Positions 34,799 through 44,070 of a stretch of 64,000 nt of DNA are shown piece after piece; position 1 is the stretch's first letter; every line of letters starts with the position of its first letter. The notes below the pieces were generated by a model, which had not been told where the DNA came from, searched no databases, and worked only from the letters and a program-made list of their open reading frames with translations. The position numbers were made by a program, and so were the translations under genes. The stretch covers positions 20,735,971-20,799,970 of the forward strand of contig OZ025257.1 in assembly GCA_964019135.1 (NCBI GenBank), in the 5' to 3' direction. The stretch comes from Arenicola marina. Taxonomy: Eukaryota > Annelida > Polychaeta > Arenicolidae.

Positions 34799-36670
34799 TC
34801 AATTGGCTAACTTCTGGGCTTGTCGTCCGATAATGGCCCCTAAGGCATTTCCAATGAAGCGACCCAGGAAACAACCCACCAGCGCACCCAGCGGGATAGA
34901 GATGAAGGCACCGACCAGGGTACCAGCGATTATTCCCGCGATGGCCACTCCACCACGACATGCTCTCCGGATGGTAGACTTCAGGAAGTCCTTCCGGCTG
35001 ATCCGTCCATCCTTCATCTTTCCGTAGGACTCGTGAATGTCAGAAACCGTGGCTTTCACTTCGGAGAGGCCGACCGTAACCGCGAGACCCCCGATGGTCA
35101 TCACGCCACGACCAAGCATCCATCTGCCACCGGATGCAACAGCCCCTGGCATCATGCCCTTGATGAATGCAAACCCATGTTCCTTCAGCGTATTTACCAC
35201 GCTAGTCACTTGACCACTCCGCCAGACGCCAGTCTTTGCCCAGGTGGCGAAGTGCTCACAATTACTGGCCAGTAAATTGTAACATGATTCGCCAAGTTTG
35301 CTCCTGGCTCGCTCTAAGACAGTCTCTGTGGGAAGGCACTTATCGTAGTTAAACACATAAAGATCTTCTTTCACCAAGTCGACTGTGACGCAAGATTCGG
35401 TGATGACTGCCTTCTTTCTTTCATCCTTAGCCGGCCCATCGTACTGGATAACATTCAAGCTATTACCATTGCCATGGCTAACGTCACTGACGACGGCATG
35501 GTGCCAGTGGCCAAGTGGTCGATGCCAGGCGATGTGGTCTCCAACACGCAGCTGATTCAAATTCGTCACTTCCCGTCGGCCCTTGCGGAGTTCTGACGCA
35601 CACAGCTGGTCTGGGATTGGAGGACTAACAACTGAAACATCCCGGCCACGTGGGTAGTCAGGGTTACCGCCCAAATCATGCTCTACCTGTGGATTTTCCC
35701 GGATCACGAGATGTGAACAAGCGAGACATTCCAAGGCAATGGGTTTTTGTGCAGAGTCCATGTGGACAGAGAAAAGAGTCAGATCAGCGTTGCCACACTC
35801 ACATTGTATATCCAGGGACTCACTGGAAAGTTGGCAGTCACAATGACCACACCTGATCAGCCTTTCCTTGCTCTCGTTAATGTCTTCATAATGAATATCT
35901 GTCACGTCCTCTTGACATTCGGGACACTGGCGGCAGAGATTTCCTGATGAAAAGGTGTCATACGGAGCGGACCCATCGCCAGGTTGATCTCGGACGCCAT
36001 TACGTTGTATGTCATCCAGGAAGGCATCGTCATCGGGCATCGTCAAGGGGTTTATGACGTCACAGCAGGTGCACCGCAGCACGATGTCCCCTTCTTGGGG
36101 GCCTTGCGCGAGGATGAAGCGGTTGACGTCATCGTTACCACATCCGGCGCAAGGCTTGGTCTTCAGAGTGTCCTTCTCTAGCAGGGAAAGGATGTCCTCT
36201 ACCGCCGTGGTGGCATCCACTCCGGTACAGTCGCTGCACTCGGCACACTGGCGGGCCACGAGGGACCCATCGGGATCAGTGATCAGCTCAAACCGCTCCC
36301 GGTTTCCACACTTACACGGTATCATCAGTAAAACACCCCACAGATCGGGGCTAGTAGTCTCTGAAGGTACAGTTTCTTCTAGGCTCGACCGTGTCTGCAC
36401 ATCTTGGACAGCGAAGTCATATTCCAGGTAACTTTTAGTCGCGTCCTGGTCAACGCGTGATCCCAAGTCGTTTGCACGTTCGGCCCTATGGGCAGCCAGC
36501 AATGCCTCCCAGGAGCCGCCGGGCAGGCAGAAATCCTTCTTACATCGGTTGCAACGGATGTGCTGGACCTCACCGCTATGCAGGTCCGTACAATCAAACT
36601 GGTCTTCATCGTTGTTTGGGCAATGTTGACAGAGGACGTCCCGCACCTCACATAGATTTGCTTTCGGCAT
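34799..36670 (-). CDS. LRAT/NC-domain protein with multiple CxxC zinc-knuckle-like motifs
   Basis: A single uninterrupted frame of 623 aa begins at the ATG at 36670; the open frame continues upstream only into a TTGCAG acceptor (36680-36682), implying a 5'-UTR intron. Residues 1-330 carry about ten CxxC or CxC knuckles (for example CQHC, CNRC, CKC, CAEC, CAGC, CTCC, CRQCPEC, CGHC, CEC, CLAC), arranged like consecutive zinc ribbons. Residues 376-480 form an LRAT/NC domain: GDHIAWHRPLGHWHHAVVSD with the candidate catalytic His at about 390-391, and NCEHFATWAKTG with the nucleophile Cys at 471. The second family His appears replaced by Gln in NVIQYDG (about 409). Residues 500-623 are Gly/Ala/Ile-rich with hydrophobic, glycine-zipper-like segments, probably membrane-associated. 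LRAT/H-REV107 relatives transfer acyl groups from phospholipids. Substrate here is unknown. Confidence 0.85.
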   Translation of the reverse strand: MPKANLCEVRDVLCQHCPNNDEDQFDCTDLHSGEVQHIRCNRCKKDFCLPGGSWEALLAAHRAERANDLGSRVDQDATKSYLEYDFAVQDVQTRSSLEETVPSETTSPDLWGVLLMIPCKCGNRERFELITDPDGSLVARQCAECSDCTGVDATTAVEDILSLLEKDTLKTKPCAGCGNDDVNRFILAQGPQEGDIVLRCTCCDVINPLTMPDDDAFLDDIQRNGVRDQPGDGSAPYDTFSSGNLCRQCPECQEDVTDIHYEDINESKERLIRCGHCDCQLSSESLDIQCECGNADLTLFSVHMDSAQKPIALECLACSHLVIRENPQVEHDLGGNPDYPRGRDVSVVSPPIPDQLCASELRKGRREVTNLNQLRVGDHIAWHRPLGHWHHAVVSDVSHGNGNSLNVIQYDGPAKDERKKAVITESCVTVDLVKEDLYVFNYDKCLPTETVLERARSKLGESCYNLLASNCEHFATWAKTGVWRSGQVTSVVNTLKEHGFAFIKGMMPGAVASGGRWMLGRGVMTIGGLAVTVGLSEVKATVSDIHESYGKMKDGRISRKDFLKSTIRRACRGGVAIAGIIAGTLVGAFISIPLGALVGCFLGRFIGNALGAIIGRQAQKLAN

Positions 36671-36682
36671 ATTCGTTGCCTG

Positions 36683-37799
36683 CAACAAAGGAAAAAACGT
36701 AAAGGTATGAAATGAATCAATTCGGTTCAGCGTTATCCTCTATTTTCACGTTAATTAATTCCTGGAGTTCTGCCCATTTTAGTCACATGAACACTACATC
36801 AAACATGGACTTAACACCTTCTACTCTCTGAAGTAGAGTGGAGTCGCTCGTTCCTACCAAGACCCCTGCGTCACTATCAACAGTCGCATTTCTTTTCGAA
36901 TGGCAGCTGTCCTAACTTCTACCAGGTGGGGTCGATAAATGCTGAGGATCGACGATAAGGAATGCTTTTTTGCCTGAAATCACAGGTATGGGGTACTTAG
37001 GTTGGCTAGCTGCTTTGAAGTAGGGAGCGTCAAGTCCACATTGCGACAACGCGGAGGGTCAAAGGTAGAAGAACCTTACGTCACCGGGGGTAACCCCAGT
37101 CGAACCATTAGATTTGTTCTTATACTTGGTATCGTTACCCGATGGACCAAATCTTCAACGCCCCCCCCCCCCTCCCCCTCTCCCCCTCGACAAATGGCCA
37201 AAGGCGGTTCCTGGAAGGGCGGAATTCGGTTTTTTCAAGGTTCGGTTTTGGGAGGTTCTACTGTTGAAGGACTCATAGGGCGAGGAGGTCAACTTTGCCC
37301 AGGTAGAATTATCCAACAGTATTACAACGGGGGCGGAGGGGCTAAATCGGATGAGACAGAGACCAGGGGGTTCACAAGATGAAGTGGGGGAGGGGGTGGG
37401 GGTGGGTGGTACTGGTTTATCCCCCCAAAGTCACGCCTGGCATCAATGTTTAGCTGCGGCTGATCGAAAGTATGGACTACATTAAAGCATGATATGCGTA
37501 ATAAGACTAGTCGAAAGTATGGACTATATTAATAGTCTGCGTTCTATTTTATTTATCGCACATCGAATTTCGAATGAGCCGTAGTTCTAAGTGTGATTTT
37601 CCCGAATAAATTACATGTGTCAATCACGAGGGTCGAGGAATTGCTTGGTCCCGAATCACAATGAAAACCATCGACTGACAAACATATGGTGCCATCCGAT
37701 GGACATTTATTTAAGTAATGGATTGAAAACAACAAGTCATACATTACACTATAATTGGATCATGGTTATTAAGTTGCTATCATAATTTGTCATAATTTG
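36683..37799. other. upstream of the LRAT gene, nothing recognised
   Basis: It must contain the 5'-UTR exon and promoter if the acceptor at 36680 is real, but I cannot place them. G/C homopolymer runs at about 37158 and 37384-37410. Confidence 0.4.
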
Positions 37800-37916
37800 T
37801 CTTTATACTTTGTCAAGGTAATTATCATTATACTTTGTCAAGGTCAATATCCTTATACTTTGTCAAGGTCATTATCCTTATACTTTGTCAAGGTCATTAT
37901 CCTTATACTTTGTCAT
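37800..37916. repeat. 25-bp tandem repeat, about 5 units
   Basis: Units of CTTATACTTTGTCAAGGTCA followed by TTATC. Confidence 0.9.
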
Positions 37917-38215
37917 TATAATGATTCGTATAATTTGTCATTACTTTGTTATTCTTAAATCAACCAGTGTTGTAACGATATTCAAGCCACTCCCCCCCCC
38001 CACCACTCCACCCCACCCAACGCAAGTCGTTGCTTGTACTAGTTTACTTTAAGAATTGTTTACTGTAGCACTATAAGAGTCGACGCCCATGGCCATATAT
38101 ATATATATATATGTACAAACAACTCGACACGCGACACAGGCACATTTGAAAAGAGGGGGGAATGTGTAGCAGTGAGTCAAACCATTCCTACTAGCCTCGG
38201 CTAGAGGGATCACCC

Positions 38216-38285
38216 CTTTAGCCGAAGAGGTAGAGTGGTTGACTTGATATCGGGAGATCGTGAGTTCGGCTCCCGCTGGGGACCA
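38216..38285 (+). mobile_element. tRNA-derived SINE head
   Basis: An RNA polymerase III A-box-like TAGCCGAAGAGGTAGAGTGG (38219-38238) lies about 25 bp before a B-box GAGTTCGGCTCCC (38262-38274). Box spacing is tRNA-like, but there is no fully paired acceptor stem, so it is a SINE rather than a functional tRNA gene. Confidence 0.6.
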
Positions 38286-38460
38286 AACCGGCCCCCGCCG
38301 TTTCATAGATATTCGACATTGACCCCAAATTCCGACACTGAGGATCTTAAAAAGCGACATCGACACAGATTTTTTGAAGAAGCAACACTGAATTCAGCCA
38401 AAAAGCGACACGAAACGTCGAAAAATCGACATTCGACACTGAGAATTTTGAACAATTGAC

Positions 38461-39650
38461 ACTGTACGCTGGACGGTACCCCCCACCTGGGGAAACCCCA
38501 TCTGGTGAATGCTTTATTATCGCCCGTAATCTGACTGATTTTTTTTATTTTTATGACTCACTAAAGGCGGTGTAAAATTGAAGCTGATGAAATTTCGAGC
38601 CGTTTTTTCTGAAAGTGTTCCAGTCTATGCATTTACCTTAAACAACCTGACAGATCCAATTTCAGCGAATAGTGTGTCATTGTCGACAACGACGTCTTGT
38701 TGTTGTTCATTGTTTTATTTCAGTTTGCTAAGAATACTACTACTACTAATAATAATCTAATATAAGCAGTTAATAATATTGCGAATGCCCCCCACCCTCC
38801 CTCCAAACTACAGTCGACGTCGGTCCATCTCGCCTTTTGTTTTTGCACAGGTCCAGATTTTGCCCTTCAGATTATGTCATGTATAAGCTGTGCAAGTAGG
38901 CGTCACCCAGACGGAGGGAGAGTGTGTGTGTAACAGAGGGGGGGGGGGGGGGGCTCTGTGGCTGACTGACTTGCTTAGTAGATCTATAGTTGTTTCGTTG
39001 TTAAATTTGGAATACATATATATGCAAATCATATGGACATATGTCAATTGTTAAAGAACCTACCCAAATAAATTGTACACATGTTCAATTCAATGATGAT
39101 AGATATGGGTAATTCATTTTTACATGTCTAAATATTTGCAATTATATAAATGTCCTAATAATTGGACCTCTGTTCAAATGAATTATACCTATAAGTGCTA
39201 ATATTTAAACATATGTAAAAATACTCTATTAAATTACTTAACGTTGGCTTTTCATGGGGGTCAACCGTTAGATTAACAGGAAACCGGGACACTACATATA
39301 TGTACTTACCTGTGGGTAAATGAACCTTGGTCTAATATAGTATCCGCAGAGTGTACGTGATGCAATGTCAGCATTCCCTGCTAAGTTACATTATATCGTG
39401 GAAGAACCAGATAATCACAAAGATCTCGAGATCGTCAGGTCAGAATCCCTACACTCACCAGTTCCACGCATGAATATATGGCCCCGGCCGTTGGCGTTTC
39501 TGGTGCTCGCGCCTTATCGATCTGCTTTCGATATATCGCAAAGAGAAAGTGAAACTCTCGGCAGTGGTGACTATTGCAGTGCTCGATCTGGGGGAGGGGG
39601 GGGGGGTACTTTAAACACTGCTGTTTTGGGAGGGTACGTCCGCGGTAAAC
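38461..39650. other. intergenic, nothing recognised
   Basis: It contains a G run at 38938-38954. No supported gene. Confidence 0.4.
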
Positions 39651-39654
39651 CCCC

Positions 39655-39790
39655 TGTTTTGACCGTCAAAATCCGCTGGGAAGTGTTATTTCAACTCCAA
39701 ATTCCACTCGGAAGAAGTATTTCTCCTCCAAAATCCGCTCGGAAGGGGTATTGCACATTCAAAATCCGTTCGAAAGGGGTATCTTTTTGT
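39655..39790. repeat. short tandem repeat with TCAAAATCCGCTCGGAAGGG
   Basis: Four to five units of roughly 30-34 bp, each with AAAATCCG(C/T)TCGGAAG followed by GGGTATT. A related fragment is at 24283-24330. Confidence 0.7.
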
Positions 39791-40078
39791 CCGTTGACCT
39801 GCTCTATGTCGCCGCTCCATACAGACCCGATCGGCAAACTCGCTCCGTGGACGCGAAGTTCCCCCTCCCTCGGTCGCAAATTTAAAAATATCAGTTCTAT
39901 CTTTTTCATCACAATTATGTCCATTCTATAGGCTGGGATATCTTTTTTATCATAAATGTCAGCACTCTAAGGCATCAAGGGGCTCCCCCTCCACCAAACT
40001 TGTATAATAGTGCCCCCCCCCCCCCCGGATCTCGCTGCATGTACGGAGCAGCGGAGACATGGGGTGATATCAGCAATA

Positions 40079-40257
40079 TTAGTACACCAAGATAGGTCAT
40101 AAAGCGAACGCCCGTTGTAAAATATGCAAGGCGCCGAGTGGTGGCGCCGCTATGCGGCGAGCGCGTAACGTTTGGCTGCCTCTGCGCTGATGACAACGCA
40201 GTCCGCATCATCCGCGACGCACTATGAAATACAAATTGCAGTTCGGTCATAGTCTGC
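40079..40257. mobile_element. fragment of the TTAGTACACCAAGATAG TIR element
   Basis: It begins TTAGTACACCAAGATAGGTC and then shares GTGGCGCCGCTATGCGGCGAGCGC with 30740-30770. No opposite TIR found nearby; probably truncated. Confidence 0.7.
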
Positions 40258-40566
40258 AAGTGAATAAATCACAGCATTTGAGCCCTCAGGGTCGACTAGC
40301 GCTGTTTATAGAGATATGCCCAGGCATAATAACACTGATCTGCGTGTAGTCTGCTGGTTTATTGCAGTTTGGGGATTGGAAGCAACAACGGAAGATGCTA
40401 TTGTCTTTATATATTAGGGAAGTGGTGTCTGCAGGAACAGGCTATTACTATCGTAACATGGAGCGCAGAGCGAGGTGCTGCGGAAGAGCCGACGGAACTC
40501 ATTTTAGTTATCATATGAATATACAGGGTTGGTGCTACTTTAGCGAGGTGAAGGCGCACACTTAAC

Positions 40567-40652
40567 CTATAGGTCCGCGGCCCCAACTTTGCTCGCTCAA
40601 CAATTAAGGTTACTTGCATGAGTATGAACGGTGGTATATGTACCACCTTAAC
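40567..40652. mobile_element. fragment related to the TTAA element family
   Basis: TCCGCGGCCCCAACTTTGCT and GAGTATGAACGGTGGTA match the corresponding parts of the copies at 29302 and 57097 with divergence. It also contains TTAAGGTTACTTGCAT and CCACCTTAA. Confidence 0.5.
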
Positions 40653-40789
40653 ACTTAGGGCGTGTTCAATTTGTTTCGACATGAAACCAAAACCGCTTTG
40701 CCGAACTGACTGTTCGACAAGAGAAGAACCGAAACCGGTTTGCTCGAAACAGTGAAACTATCGGGAGAGCTTTCGGGAATGGAATGGAA

Positions 40790-40972
40790 TGTTGGTGTTT
40801 TAGGCCACTTTTGTGCACATACAGGCTAAATTGGGCCAAGGAACCTCCCGAGACGATGAAGGATGAAGGAATGAAACATGCCCCAGATTAGGTGCCCGAG
40901 CCCGGATTCGAACCCAGGACCTATTGATCTGCGGTCTAGTGCGCTAACCACTACACCAGGGAGGCCCCCGGA
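40790..40972 (-). mobile_element. tRNA-derived SINE
   Basis: On the minus strand the A-box TGGTGTAGTGGTTAGCGCA is followed by the B-box GGGTTCGAATCC (plus-strand 40904-40915). The 3' body ends in a tail with AGGCTAAATTGGGCC-like and GGAATGGAATG-like sequence (plus strand). A 3'-only relative of the tail (AGGCCACTTTTGTTGACAT) lies at 58620-58670. Confidence 0.8.
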
Positions 40973-40984
40973 GAGCTTTCGGGG

Positions 40985-43384
40985 AACTGTCAGTTCAATC
41001 AATACAAACAACATAGTTAATCATTACTGTAATGAATAGAGACTTCTAGACAAAAATATGACAGTAATTTAATTACGGTCAGTCCAATCACGGGAAGAAA
41101 ATGAAAAAGACGGCATATTAAATTAATTTCCATAGTTAATTTCCATCGAGTTTCCATAGAACTTCCAGAGTTTCTATAGAATTTCTATACGATATTTTCC
41201 TACGGGATGTCACTCGAGTGCACTCACATTCGCATTTAAAAGACAGTTTATATCAGTCGATACCATCGCTTTATAAAAAGTTATAATCGGTATACATCCG
41301 GTACCAAGTTTTACATTCCGTAATATATATTTTCCTGAATTATATTTTTAATATCTCTGGACAAAACAAATACCAAAAAGATCATTATTTACGCACTGAA
41401 GTACATCATCGATTTTCAGTTATAGAAAGTATGATAATGAATCCACTAGGACCATTGTGAGAAATAAATTAACTATGCAACATGTAGTTAACAGTAGGAA
41501 ATAGACGTGTCAAGTACGAAGGCAGATTCGCAACACGATTTCATAAAATTTTAGTTGAAAGTGTTATGAAGCTTTTATTGAAGAAATTATTGTATCTTTT
41601 TAAAAATGTGATTCTAAAGGATTGGCTAATGACAAAGGCAGCTAGCTATACAGTAGTTTTCTGAACGAACTGTTTATACAAAATGTTAAGAATTTGTGCT
41701 CATTGAAAGTGTAATGATAAAGGCACAACAATATTCAGACTGCAAGAATTCGTTTATTAGTGAAGATCATATTTTATGAAATTGGAAAATGGTTTTCCTG
41801 AAGCTTGACTACGAAAATGCTATTATAAAGTTGTTATTCTAATTGAAAATACCGCTACAAAGTTTTATCGAAAAAGCACTTGTAAAGTTACGGGAAATTA
41901 TGTTGACTGAAAGTGTCATATCCGCAAAATTGAAATCGGCGCGCACGGAACTGAAACATCGTTCGGTGAAATAATAAACACAAATCAAAACAGGATAATG
42001 AATATCGAATCTACATTTCATCTGTTCATCAAAGGTATAGGGCTTGGGCTGGGACGGCGTACGGTGATACCTGATTCACAGAGGTCTGGGCGGTGAGGAG
42101 GGGCGGGGGGGGGGGGCGGTGAGGAGGGGCGGGGGGGGGCGGTGTACGGGGGTGAGGACACCATTAGCATCAAATAACACGAAGAGAGGCTTTACACCGT
42201 ACCGTATTTTCCGTTGTACAAGTCGCGGCTCTTTTTTTGTTCGACTCGTTCATCGTATGCGAGAATTGAAAGATCATGCGAATTGTTGCAGTGTGACTTT
42301 CAATCGGAAAATTAAGGTAACTTTTGATCTGAACAAGACAAGATTGATTGGACATCCAAAAGTACGCGTGATACCATTGTAATTAACAAGTCTTTTATAT
42401 AACTAACCAGTCTAGATAAGTACGCGCTGCAAGAACTCAACAACAACAAAGACCTTTCGGTGTGCGGTCAAACCATAAAGGACTGCGGGCGACCGATTGG
42501 TAAATGAGATCGACACAACGAAAGCATACAAAGAAAATCGGCGCACGCGAAATCTGCAGAACAGGGATTTAATTAGGACATCTGCGCTGCTCTCCAAGGT
42601 CACAGCAGTCGATATAAGTATAACCAAATAGTATTATATATTTTCAATTTACCATACATAATTTTAAAAAACAATGACAAACTAGTCAAATAAGTCGAGC
42701 GAATATTGTGTTGAACTTACAATTATCTTCAATAATCTTTTCGTTGATATCGAGATGCTTGTTTCATTATATTAATTATACATAGCAACAGGACAGGTAG
42801 GAAAACCGCAAAAGCAGGACATGTTGCATATATATATATGACATATATACCCTAAGTGTTTTTGCACATAGAACACTTCGGGGAGGAACTATTAACCATC
42901 AATTGTGAATCCGTCTTGCCCTAGACATGATAATAAGATCCATAGTTCTGGCGCACCGAACAGTAATTGTGTTGATCATATACAGGGGGCATGTCAAGAT
43001 TTCATGCTCAGAATAGGTCATACAAGGGATATTGTCACATCTATCATGGGTGACGTCATAGCGTCCCCAGCTTATATAGCTACGAGTTCACGATTCTAGA
43101 GGGTTATGTCGTGTGCAAATAAGGCTCCACCAGCGTGGCTTGGCCCAGGTCTGTAGGACCACGTTATGATTCATTCCCATCCTCCGACTGTCTCTTCCCT
43201 ACGTCACTGGGAGACCGAGAGGGCCATAGGCCATGCACTCCAGGTCAGCCTGGTCTGTCTCACAGTTCTCTCTCCGTGCAATGCGCGTGACGGATTTGCC
43301 AGGGCGTTAACAGATAACAGCAGGGTACGTGTGCCGAACCGAGAGGCTGCGTGACGTTGATATGACGTAAGCAGCAAGGAACGA
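40985..43384. other. intergenic or 3' flank of HSF1, no gene seen
   Basis: AT-rich, with a G-rich block at 42085-42150 (two near-identical GGTGAGGAGGGGCGGGGG units). An isolated TGACGTCA is at 43051-43058. The HSF1 3' end is not placed: TTTATT (AATAAA on the minus strand) occurs at about 41752. Confidence 0.4.
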
Positions 43385-43834
43385 TGACGTCAGTACGTTA
43401 ATCCATCGCGTCACCAGTTCAGTTTACAAGCAGTTAGCGCATATATCGCCATTATCTCGTGGCATGACGTCACAAGGTTAAAAGGTGCGGAGTGTGACGT
43501 CATCATTTAGCGCGTGACGTCATCGGGTCTCAACAACGAGCCGTATGTTACAGCCAAGCGCGCGACGTGACGTGATGTCGCCATGTCGACGTCCTCAGCG
43601 CGTGACGTCACCACGCCCACAAGGAGCTGCGCGTGACGTCATAACTAAGCGCCGCATGACGTCATCATGTCGATTATCTAAAACGATTAACGATTAACTT
43701 AAACATGGCGAGTGACGTCACGGTGACGGGAGGTCGACGGCCGCGTGGGTAATGACGTCAGAGGCTTCAGTCGACGGCCGCGTAGGTGATGACGTCAGAG
43801 GCTTCAGTCGACGGCCGGGTGGGTGATGACGTCA
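43385..43834. promoter_or_regulatory. cluster of 11 perfect cAMP-response elements (TGACGTCA)
   Basis: Exact TGACGTCA palindromes start at 43385, 43465, 43495, 43515, 43603, 43634, 43657, 43713, 43753, 43790 and 43827. The last three lie in 37-bp direct repeats containing ATGACGTCAGAGGCTTCAGT. TGACGTCA is the full CRE, bound by CREB/ATF bZIP factors. The cluster starts 7 bp beyond the HSF1 stop codon on the HSF1 3' side, so it is in the 3' UTR or immediate flank. Whether it acts as an enhancer, as a promoter of an antisense transcript, or merely as CpG-rich repeat is unknown. Confidence 0.6.
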
Positions 43835-43840
43835 GAGGCT

Positions 43841-44070
43841 TCAGTCGACGCCCTCCATGGTGGGGCTACTGGTGAGCTCCAGCGACGGGTCCCGGTCCTT
43901 CCGGCGCCGCGCCAGGGGCGAGTCGATCTCCAGCTGGGGGGTGTCCATGTCACCCCTAACCGCCTGCCCCCCATCGGGGGACATGGTCATCAGGTCCGCG
44001 CCGCCGAGGTCTTCGAGGTCAAACAGCTGGGCCATGTCCATCGGCGGATTGTAGGTCACTAACTCGCTTC
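43841..44070 (-). CDS. HSF1: HSF1 exon 12 (terminal): activation region
   Basis: TTACGCAG acceptor. Completes a split Gly, then [20 protein letters not shown], and ends SPTMEGVD with TGA at 43841-43843. The acidic/hydrophobic pattern fits the C-terminal activation domain. Confidence 0.9.

Noticed and set aside
34605..36702. Plus-strand and other-frame open frames of 60-140 codons
   Set aside because: Antisense or frame shadows of the LRAT gene.
38219..38285. Possible functional tRNA gene
   Set aside because: A- and B-boxes are present, but no paired acceptor stem or anticodon arm can be drawn. SINE is the better reading.
40826..41014. 62-codon minus-strand frame containing GVVVSALDRRSIGPGFES
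   Set aside because: It is the conceptual translation of a tRNA-derived SINE.
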